A stretch of DNA of 16,558 nucleotides, from assembly GCA_045593785.1 (NCBI GenBank), contig JAZNXH010000043.1, positions 1 through 16,558 on the forward strand, read 5' to 3'. The notes under the pieces were generated by a model that was given only the letters and a program-made list of their open reading frames with translations, did no database searches and had not been told where the DNA came from. The stretch comes from SZUA-448 sp045593785 (GTDB taxonomy: Bacteria > Bacillota > Clostridia > Lachnospirales > Lachnospiraceae). Of this stretch, positions 5,201 to 11,714 are shown in pieces. The translations under genes were made by a program, and so were the position numbers. Each line of letters begins with the position of its first letter. Within the stretch, counting starts at the first letter, position 1.

Positions 5201-7390
5201 TTATAAAAGTTCAGATAAACTTTCGTTATACACAATTGTCAACTCGTGAAGTGCTCTGGTTGCAGCAACGTATAAGAGTTTTGCATTCGCATCATTCTTC
5301 GGATAAGCAGCCTTGTCCGGATTCATTAAGAGGACTGTATCAAACTCCAGACCCTTGGTCATATAAATCGGGAGTACCATGACGCCACGGGTAAATTCCG
5401 TTGTTTCCAAGCTCTCACTGTTCACTTCAATGTATTGTTTGAGCGCCTCCCGTACCTCATCGGTCTGCGTCTCATCCTTGCAGATGACTGCGATGGTATC
5501 ATACCCCTTCTCCTGCCATGCTTTGATTTCGTTAGCAGCAGTTTGTATCATCTTATCATCGACTTGATGCTTATCTTGCTTCTCCTGTTTTTGTGATTCC
5601 GTTCCAACAGCCAGAAACTTCACCGGTTCACCATGTCGGATAATCGGCTGTGTCTTATAGGTTGGAAAACTACAATGCGCCAGAATGCTGCTCGCATAGT
5701 CTGATATCTCAATTGTGTTACGATAGCTCTTCGCAAGCACTCCGAAATAATCCCCTTCTGCGTTGAACACCTTCTCTTTCAGCGTCTCCCAATCATTCAT
5801 ACCGGATTCGTAATTGATGTTCTGTGATACATCGCCCATCACAGTGAAAGTACAACGCGGCAGTGCTGTCTTGATTACTGCAAACACCATTGCGCCGTAA
5901 TCCTGTGCCTCATCCACTACCACATGCTCCGCATAATCAATTGCTTCTGTCTCCTTCACGCGACGTTTCAGATGAAGCAGGGTCGCATAATCATAAAGTT
6001 CCAGTTGTTTTTTCTGTACTTGTGCAGCATTGGCATAGCAGTTATCCGAAAATTCGATTCTGCGTTCTGCAAGCCAGCTTAAGAATTCCACATAGAGTGT
6101 CAACAGATTCCCTTTCCATTTCTTCGGACCGTAAGCACCGGTGTACTGCTTATAGATTGCAAGAATCTGTTTTTTCTCATATCCGCGGTCATCCATCGCT
6201 AATTGATTCTTCAAACGGCTCATAACACGGGCATTTAAGTGATCGCGTTTTTCCTGTGTGGACCAATTACGGTTGCGCTCCAAAAGTTCTAAGCATGCCT
6301 CTTCGGAACTCAGCACATAGTCTTCAAAACATATATCCGGTCGTACCAACTCGCTTCGCTCGTACTCTGCGATAAAGGCTTCCAATTCCTCCATCCAGCC
6401 CCAGGATCCCTTGAACTCAGCCCACGCGGATGCTGATTCACCTTCCATCTTCTTTGCCGGTTTGCATTTATCAATCCACGGCTCATCCTGCAGCATATGA
6501 ATCAGGAACTGTTCCATCGTCATCTGGTTGACATTCTCCACATCCAAATCCGGCAAAACACTTGTAATATAGTTCAGGAACATGCGGTTGCTTCCTATGA
6601 TATAAAACTGTGACGGTCGAAACCGGTCCGGGAAGTTGTACAGGATGTAAGAAATACGGTGCATCGCAACCGTTGTCTTTCCACTGCCCGCAACCCCTTG
6701 TACAATTACACTCCGAAACGGCGTCCTTCGGATGATGTCATTCTGCTCTTTTTGGATAGTCGCAATGATTTCGCCTAAGACGGCTTCCTTATTCTTTGCC
6801 AGATACTTTGTCAGAAGTTCATCGTTTGCCACTACCTCAGAGTCGTAGAAGTCTATAAGCCTACCGTTGTCAATCTCATAGGTTCGCTTGAGTTCCAATT
6901 CGATCGGTATCCTGCTTCCGTCCGGAACCTGATAAGTACAATGTCCGATCTCATTCTCATAGTAGACGGAGGCAACCGGTGCGCGCCAGTCAACAACTTC
7001 CATTGTAATGCTGTTCTTCGCCACACTGTTCTTACCAAGGTACAGACTGCTCTTGCGCCCAAGTTCGATATCGTCATAATCAATACGTCCGAAATATGGT
7101 TTTACAAGCGCTTTCAAATTCTTCCGTAAAGCTTTTGATACACTGTCCTTGCGGGTAATGCTGTTAGCAAGTTCGATGTACATCTCCGGGTTGTCATCGT
7201 GATAGTGTGCAAACATCTCTTTGATACTGCCGCCGAGTACCGCTTCTTCCGCCTGGTACTTCTCGATATTTGCACGAACTACCGTAAGACATTCCGTAAG
7301 GTGTTGTTCTTCCTTTGCTCTTTCCGATTTTGCATCCTCCTTCTCTTTGTACTGTTGCGTTTCTGTTTCTTTGGTCTTGTTCTCTTGCAT
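5201..7390 (-). CDS. helD: HelD-type RNA polymerase recycling ATPase (UvrD/Rep-like superfamily 1)
   Basis: Superfamily 1 ATPase related to Bacillus subtilis HelD, which enters the channels of RNA polymerase and releases it from DNA and stalled complexes. The 729 aa compare with about 774 in B. subtilis. It begins with a charged coiled-coil arm (about 10-95) followed by PYFGRIDYDD and VDWRAPVASVYY, HelD hallmarks. Motifs: Walker A GVAGSGKTT (232-240, Lys238), motif II DEAQ (493-496), motif III GDVSQ (519-523), motif IV SYRNT (about 555-559) and motif VI VAATRA (about 708-713). The start is ATG 7390 because AAGGAGGA lies directly upstream; the frame stays open 39 codons further but that stretch resembles nothing known. 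putP follows on the same strand. Strict RNA-polymerase function is inferred from the N-terminal arm. Confidence 0.9.
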   Translation of the reverse strand: MQENKTKETETQQYKEKEDAKSERAKEEQHLTECLTVVRANIEKYQAEEAVLGGSIKEMFAHYHDDNPEMYIELANSITRKDSVSKALRKNLKALVKPYFGRIDYDDIELGRKSSLYLGKNSVAKNSITMEVVDWRAPVASVYYENEIGHCTYQVPDGSRIPIELELKRTYEIDNGRLIDFYDSEVVANDELLTKYLAKNKEAVLGEIIATIQKEQNDIIRRTPFRSVIVQGVAGSGKTTVAMHRISYILYNFPDRFRPSQFYIIGSNRMFLNYITSVLPDLDVENVNQMTMEQFLIHMLQDEPWIDKCKPAKKMEGESASAWAEFKGSWGWMEELEAFIAEYERSELVRPDICFEDYVLSSEEACLELLERNRNWSTQEKRDHLNARVMSRLKNQLAMDDRGYEKKQILAIYKQYTGAYGPKKWKGNLLTLYVEFLSWLAERRIEFSDNCYANAAQVQKKQLELYDYATLLHLKRRVKETEAIDYAEHVVVDEAQDYGAMVFAVIKTALPRCTFTVMGDVSQNINYESGMNDWETLKEKVFNAEGDYFGVLAKSYRNTIEISDYASSILAHCSFPTYKTQPIIRHGEPVKFLAVGTESQKQEKQDKHQVDDKMIQTAANEIKAWQEKGYDTIAVICKDETQTDEVREALKQYIEVNSESLETTEFTRGVMVLPIYMTKGLEFDTVLLMNPDKAAYPKNDANAKLLYVAATRALHELTIVYNESLSELL

Positions 7391-7621
7391 ATCTTCCTCC
7401 TTTTTGAGAACCTGTACACCCTTGCACTGTACCGTTCTATCATGTAACCGGAACGTGTGCATCTTCTGTACTGTTATCTCGCTGTGAAGCATAGCGGAAC
7501 AGGCCATCCCCTACCTGTTTTTTGCTTGTCTTTTTGTTGCTCTTGTGATTTTAACAAAAAAATAAAAAAATACTAGACTTTTATTTTTAATTGTAGTAAA
7601 CTACATAATGAAGTGTGGTCA
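7391..7621. other. AT-rich helD upstream region with a short palindrome
   Basis: No convincing gene. It contains repeated A-tracts (about 7554-7570) and the palindrome TGTAGT-AA-ACTACA (7592-7605). No good sigma-A promoter for helD was found on the minus strand. On the plus strand, TAGACT (7574-7579), 17 nt, TAAACT (7597-7602) is a weak promoter-like match behind the A-tracts. The first 117 nt upstream of helD remain open in the helD frame. Confidence 0.4.
7395..7402 (-). promoter_or_regulatory. Ribosome binding site that fixes the helD start
   Basis: The minus strand reads AAGGAGGA five nt before ATG 7390, a near-perfect anti-16S match. It favours this start over an in-frame ATG 117 nt upstream (7507), which has no comparable site. 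Confidence 0.85.
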
Positions 7622-7657
7622 AAAACAGGAAAGCGCAGTAATTCGCTTTCCTGTTTT
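7622..7657. terminator. Second (distal) terminator downstream of the xylosidase operon
   Basis: AAAACAGGAAAGCG (7622-7635) and CGCTTTCCTGTTTT (7644-7657) form a perfect 14-bp stem with an 8-nt loop and T-runs in both directions. On the minus strand it lies after the 7685-7718 terminator and before helD, acting as a backup stop. It would also end any plus-strand transcript started near 7608. Confidence 0.8.
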
Positions 7658-7684
7658 ACATTTGTTGGAAAATTCGTGTGTAAT

Positions 7685-7718
7685 AAAAGGTCTGTCATTG
7701 CTGTGACAGACCTTTTTT
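7685..7718. terminator. Terminator of the GH43 xylosidase gene
   Basis: AAAAGGTCTGTCA (7685-7697) and TGACAGACCTTTT (7704-7716) form a perfect 13-bp stem with a 6-nt loop. On the minus strand it is followed by TTTTATTA and lies a few bases after the GH43 stop. The plus-strand T-tract is longer (7713-7718), so it is probably bidirectional. Confidence 0.88.
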
Positions 7719-7721
7719 ATA

Positions 7722-9272
7722 TTAATTCTTCATTTCTATATAGTCAAAATCGGCATAATACGCCAACCCTGTCATGTCGTGACAGTATACACCAAAATGC
7801 GCCCCGGTAAATCCTCTGCAATGTTCATCCGTTAAAATCTGCGTGGATTGCGAATCCCCCGCCTGTTTCCACTCCTGACCTGCGCAACGGTACCAAAATC
7901 CTGCAACCGTCCCTTCTTCTCTTACTTCAACCTTCAACTCCAGAACTTCGTTGTTCGGCAATGCAATCGCTTCTGTTTCTTCGCTTACAACTCCCGCATT
8001 GCACTTCAATAAAATCAATACCGGTTCTCCATCCTCCGTGGCGGTTTTTCCAAACAGATAATAGTTCAACGCGTCGTACATATACGCGATTCCTGCCATC
8101 TGTTCCGGATAATCAGGTGAAAACTCTACTGCTGTCCGCGCTGTACAACAAGCAGTTTGCTGTCTTACCGCCACCAGCGCAACCTTATGCAGTGAATTGA
8201 TTGCCTCGCAACCGGTCATACGTAAGTAACCTCTTCGTACTTTACAATCTGCGAATTCCTTATAATTGATTCGTGGCGAGCTATACCGTACATGAAGTTC
8301 TTCATTATCAAAATCATCAAAAAAACCGTTTTCTTCATCATCGACGATAAACTGCGAAGTATTTTTCGGGTTCTTTGTCTGCAGTCGGGCAAACTTTCCG
8401 CCGTCTTCCAAGCGCAACCATGCATCCTTGTCCCAATACATCTTTTGTATCGCTGTTTCACGACCTAATGTGCACCATTGTTCTCCCCGCAACGGACGTG
8501 AGCACAGATGAACCATATACCATTCTCCACAAGGCGTCTCTACAAAATCTGCATGTCCGCATTTTTGTAATGCTTCCATATCTTCGCGATCTGATGTAAG
8601 AATCGGATTGTTCGGAGCAGTTTCAAACGGTCCCCAAACACTTTTAGAACGTGCCATTGTAACACAGTGATCATAACCGGTTCCACCTTCTGCCGTCAGA
8701 AGATAATACCACTCTCCAATATGATACATGTGCGGACCTTCCGTACATCCAATCCCGGATCCGTCGTATACTTTTTTCCGTTCACCGATTAGCCGGAATG
8801 TTTTCGGATCAAGCTCCTGCACCAGAATACCACGAAATCCATTTATCATATTAATGAGATACTTTCTTCCATCAGTATCATGAAACAAAGATGGGTCAAA
8901 TCCGATGCTGTTCAAGTACGTCGGTTCTGACCATTCACCATAAATGTCATCGGTATATATAACGTAATTATGTGTATTATAAAACTTTCCTTTTTTCGTT
9001 TTTACATCGGTGTATACCAGATAAAAACAGGTGCCGTCATAACTGAGACAAGGTGCCCATACCCCGCCGGAAGGCGGATTTCCAACCAGATTCAGTTGAC
9101 TTTTTCTGCGAAGCGGTGAACGAATCTGCTCCCAGTGTTGTAAATCTTTCGAATGAAACAACTTTACTCCGGGCCACCATTCAAATGTGGAAGTTGCAAT
9201 ATAATAATCATCTCCTGCCCGAACAATACTTGGATCCGGACAAAATCCTTTTAATATTGGATTTTGAATCAT
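7722..9272 (-). CDS. Glycoside hydrolase family 43 beta-xylosidase (GH43 subfamily 11-like)
   Basis: Inverting exo-beta-1,4-xylosidase that removes xylose from xylobiose and xylo-oligosaccharides. The 516 aa have no signal peptide, so it acts in the cytosol on imported oligomers. By recalled alignment it is closest to the Selenomonas ruminantium SXA/XynB type. The five-bladed propeller has general base Asp13 (GFCPDPS), pKa-tuning Asp126 (GFDPSLFHD) and general acid Glu178 (CTEGPH). GGVWAP (69-74), KCGHADFVET and LGRETAIQK are also conserved. A loop after KYLINM (about 137-142) is about eight residues shorter than in SXA. The C-terminal beta-sandwich domain runs from about 330 to 516. Its ATG overlaps the stop of the upstream AraC-GGDEF gene (TAATG), with GAGGAG eight nt upstream. 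Some relatives also cleave arabinofuranosides. Confidence 0.92.
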   Translation of the reverse strand: MIQNPILKGFCPDPSIVRAGDDYYIATSTFEWWPGVKLFHSKDLQHWEQIRSPLRRKSQLNLVGNPPSGGVWAPCLSYDGTCFYLVYTDVKTKKGKFYNTHNYVIYTDDIYGEWSEPTYLNSIGFDPSLFHDTDGRKYLINMINGFRGILVQELDPKTFRLIGERKKVYDGSGIGCTEGPHMYHIGEWYYLLTAEGGTGYDHCVTMARSKSVWGPFETAPNNPILTSDREDMEALQKCGHADFVETPCGEWYMVHLCSRPLRGEQWCTLGRETAIQKMYWDKDAWLRLEDGGKFARLQTKNPKNTSQFIVDDEENGFFDDFDNEELHVRYSSPRINYKEFADCKVRRGYLRMTGCEAINSLHKVALVAVRQQTACCTARTAVEFSPDYPEQMAGIAYMYDALNYYLFGKTATEDGEPVLILLKCNAGVVSEETEAIALPNNEVLELKVEVREEGTVAGFWYRCAGQEWKQAGDSQSTQILTDEHCRGFTGAHFGVYCHDMTGLAYYADFDYIEMKN

Positions 9273-10084
9273 TACTTACTCTCCTCATATACTCTCTTTC
9301 TGTCCTGCATAATCGCACCATATACATCCGAGTAGAACTCAGAGTAACGCAGGTGTTCCGGAATCTGTACGATACCGCAATACATGGATATCGGATATTC
9401 CTTGCCTTCGAATTCTACCGTATTTCCGTTCTTCGCAAGGATACTCTGACGAATCTCCTCTACCTTTGCAATATCGGTCAAACCGGTTACCAATACGAAC
9501 TCATCACCGCCGACACGGAACATCAGCATATCATCACCTGCAGCGCTCTCGATGCGGCTTACCTGCTCCAGAATTGCAACATCACCGAGCTTACGGGATA
9601 TCTCATTGAGTTTACTCAGATATACCATATCAAAACATAATACATAACTGCCCTTCATGGAACGTAAATATTCATATACTTCGCTGTAATCAATCTTCTT
9701 TGCCATAGTCGTATCTCCCTCTGATTTTGAATAGTTGATGCGCGGAAACAAATCCGCAAACTTTCTGTGTTCATTAAACTCGGAAGGCAATACATTCCAA
9801 ACACGCTTAAAACATCGGGAAAACACTTCCACGGAATTGAATTGGTATTTCATCGCCAATTCCGTGACCGTACCGGCATCTGCCTTGATATCCTTGGCTG
9901 CCTGCGTCATACGGCGTCGAGAAATATAATCTTTGATGCTAATATGAAGCGCGTAGCGGAACAACTTCTCGAGTTTTGACAAGGAAACATAACAGTGTGC
10001 GGCGATGTCTTCGCGAGTGATCGGTTCGCAAAGATTATCTTCGATGAAGTTAATGGATTCGGTTAACACCATGAAGTTATTCAT
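9272..10084 (-). CDS. AraC-type HTH regulator fused to a GGDEF domain
   Basis: 270 aa with an unusual domain order. Residues about 6-107 are an AraC/XylS DNA-binding domain with two helix-turn-helix units: ITREDIAAHCYVSLSKLEKLF, then TELAMKYQFNSVEVFSRCFKRVW. A short polar linker (about 112-126) leads to a compact GGDEF domain (about 130-270). The GGDEF signature is intact (RVGGDEF, 192-196). The usual N-terminal metal/guanine motif is altered to FDMVYLSKLNE (151-161), keeping Asp152 and Asn160. No RxxD inhibitory site precedes GGDEF. There is no sugar-binding or membrane segment. GGAG occurs eight nt before in-frame Met127. Translation is coupled to the GH43 gene, so xylosidase control is inferred. 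Diguanylate cyclase activity versus nucleotide sensing is unknown. The start has AAGGAGG ten nt upstream. Confidence 0.88.
   Translation of the reverse strand: MNNFMVLTESINFIEDNLCEPITREDIAAHCYVSLSKLEKLFRYALHISIKDYISRRRMTQAAKDIKADAGTVTELAMKYQFNSVEVFSRCFKRVWNVLPSEFNEHRKFADLFPRINYSKSEGDTTMAKKIDYSEVYEYLRSMKGSYVLCFDMVYLSKLNEISRKLGDVAILEQVSRIESAAGDDMLMFRVGGDEFVLVTGLTDIAKVEEIRQSILAKNGNTVEFEGKEYPISMYCGIVQIPEHLRYSEFYSDVYGAIMQDRKRVYEESK
9704..9720 (-). promoter_or_regulatory. Internal ribosome binding site and start codon at the HTH/GGDEF junction
   Basis: On the minus strand AGGGAG (9720-9715) is followed by eight nt and then an in-frame ATG (9706-9704) encoding Met127. Spacing is ideal and the site falls exactly in the interdomain linker. 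Initiation here would give a free 144-residue GGDEF protein. It is visible in sequence; use in the cell is inferred. Confidence 0.45.
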
Positions 10085-10256
10085 CGCGCTGCTGCCTCCT
10101 TCTTCAAAATCATGATTTTACTATATACTACCATGGCATTGTTTCGATTACTTGATGTTTTGAGCACAGATTATTAAAGCTGCCGTATTCATTATACAGC
10201 AGCTTTAATTCTCATGCTATTCTCTTTTTGACAGCAATTTCTGCTGCCACAATGCA
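10085..10256. terminator. Intergenic region with the aspT 3' hairpin
   Basis: ATTAAAGCTGC (10173-10183) and GCAGCTTTAAT (10199-10209) are perfect 11-bp arms. Inside them GTAT (10185-10188) pairs with ATAC (10194-10197) after one mismatch, giving one long hairpin. On the minus strand it follows aspT, with an imperfect U-run (TTTAATAAT), so it is a probable, moderate terminator. The rest is AT-rich and should hold the regulator's promoter; no clear -35/-10 pair was found. Confidence 0.55.
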
Positions 10257-11540
10257 TTATTCAGCCAACAGCTTCTCTACTGCAGCAAGTTTTACGCAGA
10301 GCACGAACAATTCGCCTGCCTTTGCCAGTTCCTCAACGGTCGGATAAGACGGTGCAATACGGATGTTGCTGTCCTGCGGGTCCTTTCCGTAAGGATAAGT
10401 TGCACCTGCCGGAGTCAGAATAACGCCTGCTTCCTTTGCCATCTGTACAATCTTCTTTGCACAGCCTTCCATAGAATTGAAGGAGATAAAATATCCGCCC
10501 TTCGGAGTTGTCCACTCTGCCACGCCGGTTCCTGCAAGCTCTTTGTCGAACAGATTATATAACAGTTCGAACTTCGGACGAAGAATTGCTGCATGCTTCT
10601 TCATATGGTCATGAATACCCTTCAGGTCATGGAAGTAACGCACATGACGAAGCTGGTTTACCTTGTCGTGACCGATGGTCTGTAAGGTCATCTGCTTCAG
10701 AATATCCTGCATGTTATTCTTCGAAGTTGCGATTGCAGCTACACCGGATCCCGGGAAGCTGATTTTTGAAGTAGAAGTAAACTTATATACGAGGTCAGGA
10801 TTGCCTGCCTTAGCACACTCTGCAAGAATCTCCAAACAGAAGTCCTGGTCGTCATCATAGAGGTGGTGTACGCTGTAAGCGTTATCCCAGTACAGACGGA
10901 AGTCCGGTGCTGCCGGCTTCAGTCTTGCAAAACGCTGAATGGTTTCCGGAGAATAAGTATATCCAAGCGGATTGGAGTACTTCGGCACACACCAGATACC
11001 CTTAACCGCAGGATCTTCGCTTACCAGCTTCTCTACCATATCCATATCCGGGCCGTCTTCATTCATCGGAATGTTAATCATCTCAATACCGAAGTATTCG
11101 GTAATTGCAAAATGTCTGTCATAACCCGGTACCGGACAGAGGAACTTTACCTTGTCCTGCTTACACCAAGGAGTATTTCCCATGACACCGTGGGTAAAAG
11201 AACGTGCAACAGTGTCATACATAATATTCAGACTGGAGTTACCATAGATAATAATATTATCTGCCGGTACTTCACTAATCTGTGCGAGCAGTTCTCTTGC
11301 TTCATTGATACCCTGCAGAATGCCATAGTTTCGACAGTCAAAGCCTGCATCACAAATCAAGTCGGTATTCGCATTCAACACATCCAGCATTCCCATCGAA
11401 AGGTCAAGCTGTTCTTCCGACGGCTTACCTCTGGACATGTCAAGTTTCAGTCCCTGATCCTGAAATGCCTTATATTCCTTTTGTAACTGCTCCTGTAACG
11501 CCAGCAGTTCTTCCTTACTCATAGAACGATAATCTTTCAT
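10257..11540 (-). CDS. aspT: Aspartate aminotransferase, class Ic (AspT / Aminotran_MocR type)
   Basis: Cytosolic PLP enzyme interconverting aspartate plus 2-oxoglutarate with oxaloacetate plus glutamate. The start is ATG 11540 (427 aa), as AAGGA lies seven nt upstream; the frame runs 34 codons further without a ribosome site. It closely follows the recalled Corynebacterium glutamicum AspT throughout: LDMSRGKPSEEQLD (33-46), SSLNIMYD (102-109), CPVPGYDRHFAITE (135-148), PMNEDGPDMD (158-167) and WDNAYSVH (218-225). The PLP lysine is Lys259 in FTSTSKI. Asn190 (in SNP) and Asp219 contact the cofactor, and the late NIRIAPSYP arginine should bind the substrate carboxylate. It has its own candidate promoter and a downstream hairpin, so it appears monocistronic. 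Older annotations may call it a GntR/MocR-like aminotransferase, but no GntR domain is present. Confidence 0.9.
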   Translation of the reverse strand: MKDYRSMSKEELLALQEQLQKEYKAFQDQGLKLDMSRGKPSEEQLDLSMGMLDVLNANTDLICDAGFDCRNYGILQGINEARELLAQISEVPADNIIIYGNSSLNIMYDTVARSFTHGVMGNTPWCKQDKVKFLCPVPGYDRHFAITEYFGIEMINIPMNEDGPDMDMVEKLVSEDPAVKGIWCVPKYSNPLGYTYSPETIQRFARLKPAAPDFRLYWDNAYSVHHLYDDDQDFCLEILAECAKAGNPDLVYKFTSTSKISFPGSGVAAIATSKNNMQDILKQMTLQTIGHDKVNQLRHVRYFHDLKGIHDHMKKHAAILRPKFELLYNLFDKELAGTGVAEWTTPKGGYFISFNSMEGCAKKIVQMAKEAGVILTPAGATYPYGKDPQDSNIRIAPSYPTVEELAKAGELFVLCVKLAAVEKLLAE

Positions 11541-11580
11541 AATTATATCCTTCCTCTCAAAATGCCTTGCCTTAAAAGAT

Positions 11581-11608
11581 ATCATACGAAAACCCCATTT
11601 GTCCACAA
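11581..11608 (-). promoter_or_regulatory. Candidate promoter of aspT
   Basis: The minus strand has TTGTGG (11608-11603), a 16-nt spacer and TATGAT (11586-11581), giving a start about 35 nt before ATG 11540. It is a moderate consensus match. The 174 nt between comEC and aspT show no other clear structure and no strong comEC terminator. Confidence 0.4.
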
Positions 11609-11714
11609 AAAACTTACATGAAAAGCGAACAAATTTACACAATTTATTGGGTAATATGACTTTGTTATTTCTCAGAAAGACAATTCACCCTGTTTGCCTG
11701 TCTGACGCGGACAC

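Noticed and set aside
7391..7507. 39-codon N-terminal extension of helD
   Set aside because: The stretch resembles no HelD sequence, and a near-perfect ribosome site sits right before ATG 7390.
7570..7622. Minus-strand promoter for helD (TTGACC or TTTACT with TAGTAT or TACAAT)
   Set aside because: Spacings are 19-21 nt or the elements match poorly; in AT-rich DNA this is not better than chance.
7613..7810. 65-codon plus-strand open frame downstream of the xylosidase
   Set aside because: It runs through two terminator hairpins and into the GH43 3' end, with no ribosome site.
9053..9640. 195-codon plus-strand open frame across the GH43/regulator junction
   Set aside because: It is antisense to two coupled genes with no ribosome binding site and no recognisable domain.
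10863..11486. 207-codon plus-strand open frame inside aspT
   Set aside because: It is opposite a strongly conserved aminotransferase; the openness follows from aspT codon use, and no start signal supports it.
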